In this document: positions 42,747 through 50,115 of the stretch, one piece after another
Numbering within the stretch: position 1 is the stretch's first letter
Layout of the letters: each line of letters opens with the position of its first letter
Origin: Paludibacteraceae bacterium
GTDB taxonomy: Bacteria; Bacteroidota; Bacteroidia; Bacteroidales; Paludibacteraceae
Direction of reading: 5' to 3'
Assembly (NCBI GenBank): GCA_017527905.1
Contig: JAFXPK010000003.1
Location: 62,001-126,000 of the forward strand
Length of the DNA: 64,000 bases
The notes under the pieces: generated by a model
The model's database searches: none
What the model saw: only the letters and a program-made list of their open reading frames with translations
Told to the model about the DNA's origin: nothing
Translations under genes and position numbers: made by a program

Positions 42747-42777
42747 CTAAATTATGAATATATTATGAGAATTCAAA
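42747..42777 (-). promoter_or_regulatory. Promoter of the duplicated-domain protein
   Basis: Minus strand TTTG (42777-42774), a 19-base spacer and TAATTTAG (42754-42747), with one mismatch in the -7 box. Confidence 0.6.
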
Positions 42778-43059
42778 ATTAAAAGAAAGTATTTCTTTTT
42801 TCTTTGATATATTTAGTTTTTAGACTCTCTGACCTATATTTTGTCTTTCATGAAGATGCAATAGGGAAGAAAAGCTTTAATGTAATGAATAACAATACCT
42901 CCTACTTTAGACTAAACTTTTAACACATTTTTATTGGCGGCAAAGGATTCTCCTAATGTATTGCCAAATATTCGTCATTCCATCCATACACATTACTCGT
43001 TTGCAAAGTAGCTGATTTAAATTGAGAATAACAAGCATATCCGATAGTTTTTTAGTCAT

Positions 43060-43112
43060 GAAATAGCAAATCGCATATAGCTAAATAGGAAAATAGTAAA
43101 TCGTAAATAATC
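43060..43112. repeat. TAAATAG-type A/T-rich repeat
   Basis: Degenerate heptamers (AAATAG, AAATCG, TAAATAG) in the divergent gap between the unknown protein and thrC. The rest of this gap (42778-43182) shows no gene. Confidence 0.6.
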
Positions 43113-43182
43113 GTAATAAATCCCCATGACCATCCAGCCTCCCTGCCGTTTTTTATTTCTTAACTCTTAATTTCCCAGCCAG

Positions 43183-43215
43183 TTGCCCGCATATCGTTTT
43201 TTATGAGTATCTTTG
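43183..43215 (+). promoter_or_regulatory. Promoter of thrC
   Basis: TATCTTTG at 43208-43215, with TTG at 43183-43185 (22-base spacer, slightly long). The leader is about 35 bases. Confidence 0.65.
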
Positions 43216-43252
43216 CGCCGGAATTTTTTTGCGCAATAATTGATTCGATAAT

Positions 43253-44551
43253 ATGAAGTACTATAGTACCAACAAACAAGCGGACAAAGCCACGCTGCAA
43301 GAGGCGGTGGTGAAGGGATTGGCCTCTGACAGGGGCTTGTTCATGCCCGAAGTAATCAAACAGTTACCTGCTTCCTTCTTCGATAAGATGAAGGACATGT
43401 CTTTCCAGGAGATCGCCTACGTGGTGGCGGACGCCTTCTTCGGGGAGGATGTGGACGCGGAGTCGCTGAAGAAGATCGTGTATGACACTTTGAGCTTCGA
43501 TGTGCCTCTGGTGCACGTCAACGACCATATTTTCAGCTTGGAGCTCTTCCACGGACCTACCTTGGCGTTCAAGGACGTGGGCGCCCGCTTCATGTCCCGC
43601 CTGCTGGGCTACTTCATCAAGAAGGAGGGCCAGAAGGAGGTGAACGTGCTGGTGGCTACCTCCGGCGACACGGGCTCGGCTGTGGCGAACGGATTCCTCG
43701 GTGTGGAGGGCATCCACGTCTACGTGCTCTACCCGAAAGGGAAGGTGAGCCCGATCCAAGAGTGCCAGTTCACTACCTTGGGCAAGAACATCACCGCCTT
43801 GGAGATCGACGGCGTGTTCGACGATTGCCAGGCGCTTGTGAAGTCCGCCTTCATGGATAAGGACCTGAACAACCACATGAAGCTTACTTCCGCCAATTCG
43901 ATCAACGTGGCCCGTTTCTTGCCGCAAGCGTTCTACTACTTCTACGCAGTGGCGCAATTGCATAAATTGGGCATCAAGGATAACATCGTGATCTGTGTGC
44001 CTTCGGGCAATTTCGGTAACATCACCGCGGGCCTCTTCGGTAAGCGCATGGGCATGCCGGTCAGCCGATTCATCGCGGCCAACAACCGTAACGATATCTT
44101 CTTCAACTACTTGAAGAGCGGCAAATACGAGCCGAAACCTTCCGTCCAGACCATCGCCAACGCCATGGATGTGGGCGACCCAAGCAACTTCGCTCGCGTG
44201 TTGGCGCTCTACGGTTCGCACGAGGCCATCTGCAAGGACATCGCGGGTTGCACCTACACGGACGAGCAGATCCGTGAGACACTGAAGAATTGTTACCAAC
44301 AACATAAATACCTCCTCGACCCTCACGGTGCGGTGGGCTACCGCGCGTTGTGCGAGTACCTGAAGCCGAATGAGGTGGGTGTCTTCCTGGAGACGGCCCA
44401 TCCGGCTAAGTTCAAGGACACCGTGGAGGCGATCATCGGAGAGCCTGTCGTGATCCCTGCCAAGCTGCAGGAGTTCATGAAGGGTAAGAAGCAAAGCATC
44501 GAATTGCCTAAGACATTCGAGACATTCAAATCCTATCTGATGGCGCAATGA
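43253..44551 (+). CDS. thrC: Threonine synthase
   Basis: 432 residues, the usual length. It converts O-phospho-L-homoserine to threonine with pyridoxal phosphate. The PLP lysine is in HGPTLAFKDVGARF (Lys107), the phosphate loop is VATSGDTGSAVANGF, and LTSANSINVARFLPQ and VPSGNFGNITAG are typical of the ThrC branch. The opening MKYYSTNKQ is the family start. Its stop overlaps hisH by 4 bases. It completes the threonine pathway with thrA at 54943 in the same window. Confidence 0.95.
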   Translation: MKYYSTNKQADKATLQEAVVKGLASDRGLFMPEVIKQLPASFFDKMKDMSFQEIAYVVADAFFGEDVDAESLKKIVYDTLSFDVPLVHVNDHIFSLELFHGPTLAFKDVGARFMSRLLGYFIKKEGQKEVNVLVATSGDTGSAVANGFLGVEGIHVYVLYPKGKVSPIQECQFTTLGKNITALEIDGVFDDCQALVKSAFMDKDLNNHMKLTSANSINVARFLPQAFYYFYAVAQLHKLGIKDNIVICVPSGNFGNITAGLFGKRMGMPVSRFIAANNRNDIFFNYLKSGKYEPKPSVQTIANAMDVGDPSNFARVLALYGSHEAICKDIAGCTYTDEQIRETLKNCYQQHKYLLDPHGAVGYRALCEYLKPNEVGVFLETAHPAKFKDTVEAIIGEPVVIPAKLQEFMKGKKQSIELPKTFETFKSYLMAQ

Positions 44552-45150
44552 AAGTAGTGATCATTAAATACAACGCGGGCAATATCTTCTCGGTAGACTA
44601 TGCGATGAAGCGCTTAGGCGTGGAGGCGGAGATCACGGGCGACATCGAGAAGATCAAGGCGGCCGATAAGGTGATTTTCCCGGGTGTGGGTGAGGCGGAG
44701 ACGACGATGAAGTACCTCCGTGAGCACCGCTTGGACGAGGTGATCCGTGGCTTGAAACAGCCTACGTTGGGCATCTGCATCGGCATGCAACTCATGTGCA
44801 AATCCTCCGAGGAGGCGGCCTCCGGCAATGTGGAGTGCCTCGGCATCTTCGATGAGGAGGTGAAACTGTTCATCCCTGACGCGCACATCAGCAAGGTGCC
44901 CCACATGGGCTGGAACACCGTGGCGGCGAAGGAGAACCCTCTCTTCAAGGGCTTGCTGGCCGACCCGTACTTCTACTACGTGCACAGCTACTATGCCACT
45001 GTGGGCAAAGACACCATCGCCACGACAGACTATATCCACCCATACAGCGCTGCGCTCGCCAAAGGAAATTTCTATGCGGTGCAGTTCCACCCTGAAAAGA
45101 GTGGCTCGGTGGGCGAAACGGTTTTGAAAAACTTCTTGGAATTATGCTAG
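44548..45150 (+). CDS. hisH: Imidazole glycerol phosphate synthase, glutaminase subunit HisH
   Basis: 200 residues, a class I glutamine amidotransferase that feeds ammonia to HisF in histidine synthesis. The catalytic Cys is in GICIGMQ (Cys77) and His/Glu are in QFHPEKSG (His181, Glu183). The oxyanion-strand segment FPGVGEA is also in place. It overlaps thrC by 4 bases and hisF by 7, so the three genes form one coupled operon. hisA, which often lies between hisH and hisF, is absent. Confidence 0.95.
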   Translation: MKVVIIKYNAGNIFSVDYAMKRLGVEAEITGDIEKIKAADKVIFPGVGEAETTMKYLREHRLDEVIRGLKQPTLGICIGMQLMCKSSEEAASGNVECLGIFDEEVKLFIPDAHISKVPHMGWNTVAAKENPLFKGLLADPYFYYVHSYYATVGKDTIATTDYIHPYSAALAKGNFYAVQFHPEKSGSVGETVLKNFLELC

Positions 45151-45905
45151 CGAAACGTATCATACCTTGCCTTGACATCAAAGACGGGCAGACCGTCAAA
45201 GGCATCAACTTCGTGAATATACGAAACGTGGGCGACCCTGTGGAGCTGGGCGCGGAATATAGCCGCCAGGGCGCTGACGAGCTTGTCTTCCTCGACATCA
45301 CCGCCTCGCACGAGGGGCGCAAGACCTTCGTGGACTTGGTGAAGCGCATCGCTGCCCATATCTCCATCCCCTTCACGGTGGGTGGTGGCATCCATGAGCT
45401 GAAGGATGTGGATACCCTTTTGGGCGCGGGCGCGGATAAGGTATCCATCAACTCCGCGGCGATCAAGAACCCTGACCTGATCTCGGAGGTGGCGAAGAAC
45501 TTCGGCAGCCAAGTATGCACGGTGGCCATCGACGCCAAGCTGGACGAGAGCGGCGAATGGACCTGCTACCTGAATGGAGGAAGGGTACCGACCGAGAAGA
45601 AACTCTTCTCTTGGGCGAAAGAGGCGCAGGAGCGTGGCGCGGGCGAGATCCTCTTCACCAGCATGAACCACGACGGTGTGAAGCAAGGCTTCGCCAACGA
45701 GGCGCTCGCCAAGCTATCCGATAGCCTATCCATCCCTGTCATCGCCTCGGGCGGCGCAGGCAACATGGAGCACTTCAAGGACGTCTTCGAGCAAGGAAAG
45801 GCGGACGCTGCCTTGGCGGCCTCCATCTTCCACTTCCATGAGATCGCCATCCCAGACCTGAAGCAATACCTGGCGAAGGAAGGCATCCCCATGCGCATCG
45901 TATAA
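45144..45905 (+). CDS. hisF: Imidazole glycerol phosphate synthase, cyclase subunit HisF
   Basis: 253 residues, a TIM barrel of the standard size. Catalytic Asp11 (RIIPCLDI) and Asp130 (VAIDA) are present, as are the phosphate loops VGGGIHE and ASGGAGN. It makes IGP and AICAR from PRFAR using ammonia from HisH. The start overlaps the end of hisH. No further histidine gene follows. Confidence 0.95.
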   Translation: MLAKRIIPCLDIKDGQTVKGINFVNIRNVGDPVELGAEYSRQGADELVFLDITASHEGRKTFVDLVKRIAAHISIPFTVGGGIHELKDVDTLLGAGADKVSINSAAIKNPDLISEVAKNFGSQVCTVAIDAKLDESGEWTCYLNGGRVPTEKKLFSWAKEAQERGAGEILFTSMNHDGVKQGFANEALAKLSDSLSIPVIASGGAGNMEHFKDVFEQGKADAALAASIFHFHEIAIPDLKQYLAKEGIPMRIV

Positions 45906-45926
45906 TTCTAACTCCTAACTCATAAT

Positions 45927-45990
45927 TCAAAATTGACTACGTCGAACTAACGTTTCAAAATTGACTACGTCGAACTAACGTTTCAAAATT
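45927..45990. repeat. Two tandem copies of a 28-bp dispersed repeat
   Basis: TTCAAAATTGACTACGTCGA continuing as ACTAACGT occurs twice, 28 bases apart, in the hisF-Nudix gap. Diverged single copies occur at about 24686-24719, 31140-31175 and 31459-31496 beside the serpin-spacer repeats. Confidence 0.75.
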
Positions 45991-46003
45991 CATAATTCCC
46001 ACC

Positions 46004-46513
46004 ATGGTTGAATATTTCCCTGTCATCGATGAGGATGGTAACGTGATAGACCGGGCCACTCGCCAAGAGTGCCACAACGGTTCCAAGATATTGCATGCGG
46101 CGGTCCACCTGCACGTCTTCAACAAAGAGGGTGACCTATACATGCAGAAACGCGCCGATTGGAAGGATATCCAACCCGGCAAGTGGGATACCGCAGTGGG
46201 TGGCCACATCGACTTCGGCGAGAGCGTCGAGATTGCTCTGCTGCGCGAGGCGCGCGAGGAGCTGGGGCTGGAGAACATCCAACCCGAACGTCTCTTTAAC
46301 TACATCTGGGAAAGCCCGAGGGAGCGCGAGATGATCTACGTGCACCGCATCACGTATGACGGAGAACCGCAGCCAGACCATTCCGAAGTGGTGGACGGCA
46401 GGTTCTGGAAGATCTCTGAGATCGAGGAGAGCCTCGGCAAGGATGTCTTCACCCCTAATTTCGAACTGGATTTCAAGAAGTTGAAGGAAGTGGGCGCTAT
46501 CACTTCCAAATAG
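46004..46513 (+). CDS. Nudix hydrolase
   Basis: 169 residues. The complete Nudix box runs from Gly67 through Glu73 and R81-E82...E85-E86 to Gly88 (GX5EX7REUXEEXGU). The N-terminal region (VEYFPVIDEDGNVIDRATR and CHNGSKILHAAVHLHVFN) resembles the YfcD/isopentenyl-diphosphate isomerase-like branch, which acts on diphosphate compounds linked to another group. The exact substrate is unknown. It is followed at 10 bases by the HAD gene. Confidence 0.85.
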   Translation: MVEYFPVIDEDGNVIDRATRQECHNGSKILHAAVHLHVFNKEGDLYMQKRADWKDIQPGKWDTAVGGHIDFGESVEIALLREAREELGLENIQPERLFNYIWESPREREMIYVHRITYDGEPQPDHSEVVDGRFWKISEIEESLGKDVFTPNFELDFKKLKEVGAITSK

Positions 46514-46523
46514 ATATAAAAGC

Positions 46524-47333
46524 ATGGATTACAAGGTTTTAGTATTGGATATCGACGGTACGTTGACCAACTCTAAGAAGGAGATCACCAAGGAGACAAA
46601 GAAGGCGCTGCACGAGGCGCAGGAGCATGGTGTGATCGTGGTTCTGGCTTCCGGCCGGCCTACGCCTGGCATCGTACCGATTGCGGATGAGATCGAATTG
46701 GACAAGTTCGGCGGCTATATCCTCTCCTTCAACGGAGCCGTCATCACCAATTACCAGACCAAAGAGGTGGTCTATGAGACCGTCCTGCCGATGGACGAGC
46801 TCTCGAAGCTTTACCAATCCTCCAAGGAGCATGGCGTGACCATCGTCACCTACAAGGATGACTCCATCATCACGGAGAACGAGGAGGACCAATACGTGGC
46901 CATCGAGGCGCGCATCAATAAGATGCCGGTGCGCAAGGTGGACAACTTCGTGGCGCAGATCACGAAACCCGTGACCAAATGCCTGATGGTGGGCGATGGC
47001 GACTACCTCGCCGAGGTGGAGCAGGACATGTGCAAGGAGTATGGCGACCGCCTGAACGTCTACCGTTCCGAGCCTTTCTTCCTCGAGATCATGCCACAAA
47101 ACATCGATAAGGCGTATTCGCTGAGTAAATTATTGAATATCATAGGACTAACAAAAGACGAAATGATCGCTTGCGGAGATGGTTTCAATGACCTCTCCAT
47201 GATCAAATACGCAGGCTTGGGCGTCGCCATGGGCAATGCGCAAGAGGTGGTGAAGGAGTCCGCCAACTACGTGACCGCCACCAACGATGAGAACGGAGTA
47301 GCCAACGTCGTAAACGAATTTATTCTGTCATGA
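46524..47333 (+). CDS. Cof-type HAD phosphatase
   Basis: 269 residues with the four HAD motifs: VLDIDGTLT (Asp9, Asp11), ASGRP, a conserved Lys region before motif IV (NIDKAYSL), and CGDGFNDLSM. The alpha/beta cap between motifs II and III (about 85-190) is of the C2b type found in Cof/YidA proteins, which hydrolyse sugar phosphates, FMN or PLP. Its stop overlaps the next start by 4 bases (ATGA), coupling it to the ketosynthase-like gene. Confidence 0.88.
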   Translation: MDYKVLVLDIDGTLTNSKKEITKETKKALHEAQEHGVIVVLASGRPTPGIVPIADEIELDKFGGYILSFNGAVITNYQTKEVVYETVLPMDELSKLYQSSKEHGVTIVTYKDDSIITENEEDQYVAIEARINKMPVRKVDNFVAQITKPVTKCLMVGDGDYLAEVEQDMCKEYGDRLNVYRSEPFFLEIMPQNIDKAYSLSKLLNIIGLTKDEMIACGDGFNDLSMIKYAGLGVAMGNAQEVVKESANYVTATNDENGVANVVNEFILS

Positions 47334-47941
47334 AAGCGTATGTGAAGGCGTTCGTTTCGATCTCCGACAAGGAGGTTAGGCTGAATGGAGAGAACCTCCC
47401 CATCCAGGTGGAGGAGGGTAAGCCATGGCTCACGAACATCTACTACTCCTTAGGCTTCCAATACCCTAAGTTCTTCAAGATGGACAACCTATGCAAGGCA
47501 GGTTTCCTGGGTGCGGAGTTGTTGATGGGCAAGTTGGGGCTCACCCCTGAGGAGCCTAAGCGCAATTGGTCCGTCGCACTGATGTCGCGCTCCGGTTCGC
47601 TGGACGATGACAAGACCTACCAGCAGACGATCCAATCCGCAGACAATTACTTCCCAAGTCCGGCCGTCTTCGTCTATACGCTCTCCAATATCGTGACGGG
47701 GGAGATCGCCATCCGCCACAAAATCATGGGAGAATCCACCTGTTACGTGACGAAATCCTTCGAGCCTAAGACCGCCATTGCCCTCTCCGAGTGCGCTTTC
47801 CTGCCTGAGAAGGAGGTGGATCATCAGATCTTCGGGTGGTGTGAGTATTTGGACGGACAACTCTCCGTCAAGATGTTCGCCCTTTCCTTGGATGGTGAGG
47901 GGGCTTTGAGGGAGTGGGAAACGAGTATATTTACTATTTAA
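47330..47941 (+). CDS. Short ketosynthase-N-terminal-like protein (aryl-polyene type)
   Basis: 203 residues, soluble. The segment NYFPSPAVFVYTLSNIVTG, running on to EIAIRHK, resembles the small beta-ketoacyl-synthase-N-terminal-like proteins (Ketoacyl-synt_2 type) found in aryl-polyene and flexirubin-type clusters. No Cys-His-His set is visible, so it is not an active condensing enzyme by itself. It overlaps the HAD gene by 4 bases. The main ACP-KS operon starts 1.9 kb further on, beyond the Fic cassette, so this may be its detached first gene. The assignment rests on motif memory, not a search. Confidence 0.5.
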   Translation: MKAYVKAFVSISDKEVRLNGENLPIQVEEGKPWLTNIYYSLGFQYPKFFKMDNLCKAGFLGAELLMGKLGLTPEEPKRNWSVALMSRSGSLDDDKTYQQTIQSADNYFPSPAVFVYTLSNIVTGEIAIRHKIMGESTCYVTKSFEPKTAIALSECAFLPEKEVDHQIFGWCEYLDGQLSVKMFALSLDGEGALREWETSIFTI

Positions 47942-48030
47942 CTATTTACAATTTACTATTTTCCCATTCAGTGTCATTTACGATTTTCCTATTTTCCTAT
48001 TTAGCTATTTATTATTTGTCTATTTATTAT
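47935..48030. repeat. TAAATAG-type A/T-rich repeat
   Basis: A long run of TATTTA-centred heptamers beginning inside the last codons of the gene at 47330-47941. It marks the left edge of the Fic-containing stretch. Confidence 0.6.
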
Positions 48031-48081
48031 TTGGGGACGCTTGCCTGTGAGTTGAAAGGCGCAGGAAGTTTGGTGCTATAA

Positions 48082-48225
48082 TCAACAGACGGTTTTCACC
48101 ACTTCGACTCTCATCCCCAATGCAGAAATCATTCTGTAAAATGTGCCGACACTCGGTATGATGACACCGTTTTCCACCTTAGAGATGTATGACTTAGTGG
48201 TTTGAACTTTTTTTCGAAGCTGAAC
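48082..48225 (-). pseudogene. Remnant of an XRE-type HTH antitoxin
   Basis: On the minus strand an open frame from 48225 to the TGA at 48084-48082 gives the HTH recognition region TTKSYISKVENG, then PSVGTFYRMISALGMRVEVV and the stop. This is the C-terminal half of an XRE/HigA-like antitoxin. A TAA at 48228-48226 cuts the frame upstream, there is no start codon, and no partner toxin is seen. It ends where the direct repeats begin, so it was probably broken by a rearrangement. Confidence 0.7.
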
Positions 48226-48232
48226 TTAAGGG

Positions 48233-48335
48233 ATTAAATTCAATACAATAAATGAATCATGCTGTGCCTCAAACTCAATTTGCGGAGAATAAAACATATA
48301 TTTACCGCGAAAATGCGGAGAATAACGTGGTTTTG
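48233..48335 (+). repeat. Direct repeat A upstream of fic
   Basis: About 103 bases, repeated at 48394-48496 with a shift of exactly 161. It contains two GCGGAGAATAA sites (48282-48292 and 48315-48325) spaced 33 bases. Confidence 0.8.
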
Positions 48336-48363
48336 AGCCGTCGTGAACAGTAAATCGTCAAAC

Positions 48364-48417
48364 GATAAATAGTAAACAAGCAGTAAATATTGTATTAAAT
48401 TCAATGCAATAAATGAA
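48364..48417 (+). repeat. Left 54-bp direct repeat flanking fic
   Basis: It matches 49695-49748 at 47 of 54 positions by hand count (GATAAATAGTAAA start, TAAATGAA end). The pair brackets the fic gene and its promoter region. Confidence 0.75.
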
Positions 48418-48496
48418 TCATATTGTATCTCAAGCTCAATTTGCGGAGAATAAAACGTATATTTGTCGCGAAAATGCGGAGAATAACGTAGTTTTA
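48394..48496 (+). repeat. Direct repeat B upstream of fic
   Basis: Second copy of the repeat at 48233-48335, ending 16 bases before the fic start codon. It carries two further GCGGAGAATAA sites around a -7 box. Confidence 0.8.
48443..48486 (+). promoter_or_regulatory. Probable operator and promoter of fic
   Basis: GCGGAGAATAA at 48443-48453 and at 48476-48486, 33 bases apart (about three helix turns), flank a -7 box TATATTTG at 48458-48465. The same pair occurs 161 bases upstream, where the -7 box is changed to TATATTTA. The arrangement suits autorepression by the C-terminal winged helix of the Fic protein. Confidence 0.55.
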
Positions 48497-48512
48497 GCTG
48501 TAAAAAGAAAAA

Positions 48513-49619
48513 ATGGACACAATGATGAAAAATATATATTTATGGCAGCAAAGTAAATTTCCAAAATTTGAATGGGACTCACGCGTTTTGCTTTCTCCTC
48601 TTGGAGAGGTACACACGATGCAAGGACAGTTGCTTGGGCGTATGTCGGCATTGGGTTTTGATGGACTGTCGCAACAGGTGGAAACCATCACAAGCGAGAT
48701 TGTCGGTTCGTCGCAGATTGAAGGAATAAACCTTAACGTCGACAGCGTGCGCAGCAGTGTGGCACGGCATTTGGGGATTGATAGCAATGAACGCTCCGAC
48801 CACTACACTGAGGGTGTAGTCAATTCGCTCATGGAAGCTACGCATTCGTTTAACCAGCCGCTGACACAAGAACGGTTGTTCGGCTGGCATGCCGCTTTCT
48901 TCCCGACAGGTTATAGCGATGGGTACAAGATAACCGTTGCCAATTGGCGTGTGGGCGATGAGCCAATGCAAGTGGTGAGCGGACCAATGAGCAGAGAAAA
49001 AGTACACTTTGAGGCTCCGCCAAGCAATGAGGTGCCGTATATGATGTCACAATTTATCGACTGGTGTAACAATGACGACACTACCGACCCGATACTTCGT
49101 GCTGCTATTGCCCACCTGTGGTTTGTCACGGTTCATCCATTCGATGACGGCAATGGGCGCATGGCTCGTACAATAACGGAAATGATGCTGGCTCGCGCCG
49201 ACCAAAGCAGTCAGCGTTTCTATAGCCTTTCCTCCGAGATAATGCGTCAGCGAAAAGCTTATTACGAGGCATTGGAGCTGGCACAAAAAGGCGACACGGA
49301 CATCACCGCATGGCTACTGTGGTTTCTGCAGGCATTACTTGGTGCTCTCAAATATTCTCTAAAAACAACTGAAAGGGTTCTGCAGAAAGCAGATTTCTGG
49401 CGTAATCATCAAGACGCAGAGATAAACGAGCGGCAACGCAAGATCATCAATCGGCTTTGGGACGGGTTTGAGGGCAAACTGACCACACAGAAATATGCCA
49501 AGATTAACCACTGCTCGCAGGATACGGCTTTGCGTGACATACAAGACCTAATCGTGAAACTCATCTTGCGCAAGACTGACGAGGGCGGACGCTCAACCAA
49601 TTATGAACTTGTTGTTTAA
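48513..49619 (+). CDS. Class II Fic family protein (AMPylase-type)
   Basis: 368 residues. The Fic active site HPFDDGNGRMAR (208-219) is complete, with the catalytic His208. The N-terminal inhibitory helix motif S-x-x-x-E-G is SSQIEG (66-71), which makes it class II, self-inhibited. An N-terminal Fic_N-like domain (about 20-100) and a C-terminal winged helix (about 305-368, RQRKIINRLWDGFEG to RSTNYELVV) complete the usual build. It should transfer AMP (or hydrolyse it) on a protein target; targets of such stand-alone Fic proteins are mostly unknown. It is flanked by direct repeats and A/T-rich repeats, so it is probably acquired. Confidence 0.9.
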   Translation: MDTMMKNIYLWQQSKFPKFEWDSRVLLSPLGEVHTMQGQLLGRMSALGFDGLSQQVETITSEIVGSSQIEGINLNVDSVRSSVARHLGIDSNERSDHYTEGVVNSLMEATHSFNQPLTQERLFGWHAAFFPTGYSDGYKITVANWRVGDEPMQVVSGPMSREKVHFEAPPSNEVPYMMSQFIDWCNNDDTTDPILRAAIAHLWFVTVHPFDDGNGRMARTITEMMLARADQSSQRFYSLSSEIMRQRKAYYEALELAQKGDTDITAWLLWFLQALLGALKYSLKTTERVLQKADFWRNHQDAEINERQRKIINRLWDGFEGKLTTQKYAKINHCSQDTALRDIQDLIVKLILRKTDEGGRSTNYELVV

Positions 49620-49676
49620 TGCCTACTAAATTAGGAATTTGCATTTCCATCATCAGTCCGATGATGGGGCGCCATC

Positions 49677-49735
49677 AATCGTCAATCGTCAATCGATAAA
49701 TAGTAAATAAACCGTAAATATTATATTAAATCCAA
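49677..49735. repeat. A/T-rich repeat after fic
   Basis: TCAATCG triplets followed by TAAATAG/TAAATAA heptamers. It overlaps the right 54-bp direct repeat. Confidence 0.6.
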
Positions 49736-49748
49736 TGCGCTAAATGAA
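49695..49748 (+). repeat. Right 54-bp direct repeat flanking fic
   Basis: Counterpart of 48364-48417 in the same orientation. The sequence GCCGTCGTGA follows here (49749 onward) and also precedes the left copy (about 48338), as if a tandem unit had been opened by the insertion of fic. Confidence 0.75.
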
Positions 49749-49774
49749 GCCGTCGTGACTCTACAACCATGCGG

Positions 49775-49805
49775 TTGCCTTTCCGTTTCTTTTTTTATAT
49801 CTTTG
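49775..49805 (+). promoter_or_regulatory. Promoter of the ACP-KS operon
   Basis: TTG at 49775-49777, a 20-base spacer and TATCTTTG at 49798-49805, 26 bases before the ACP start. Confidence 0.8.
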
Positions 49806-49831
49806 TTGGCAAAATAAAAAGATGATTTGTA

Positions 49832-50107
49832 ATGAATGAATTGATAGCTACTTTGAAAGAAGAGATCATCGAGGTGCTGAACCTCGAGGGTATGACACCT
49901 GATGGTATTGATGACAATGCGCCACTATTCAACGGGGGTGACCCTTCAGTGGCTGGTTTGGGCCTGGATTCCATCGATGCGCTTGAACTGATTGTCTTGA
50001 TGGAAAGGAACTACGGCATCAAGTTGAAGAACGCCAGCGAAGGGAAAGAGATCTTCAAATCCGTCGCTACGATGGCGGACTATATCTCCAAGAACAGAAC
50101 GAAATAA
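49832..50107 (+). CDS. Acyl carrier protein
   Basis: 91 residues, acidic, helical. The phosphopantetheine serine is in LGLDSIDALEL (Ser47), the standard ACP site. The loop DNAPLFNGGDPSVAG before the site is longer than in fatty-acid AcpP and resembles ACPs of aryl-polyene/flexirubin-type loci. It is the first gene of the operon and probably carries the growing chain for the ketosynthase pair that follows at 8 bases. Confidence 0.9.
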   Translation: MNELIATLKEEIIEVLNLEGMTPDGIDDNAPLFNGGDPSVAGLGLDSIDALELIVLMERNYGIKLKNASEGKEIFKSVATMADYISKNRTK

Positions 50108-50115
50108 ATTTTTGT

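Noticed and set aside
43364..44548. A 394-codon open frame antisense to thrC
   Set aside because: Mirror frame of a strongly coding gene; no start context, no recognisable domain.
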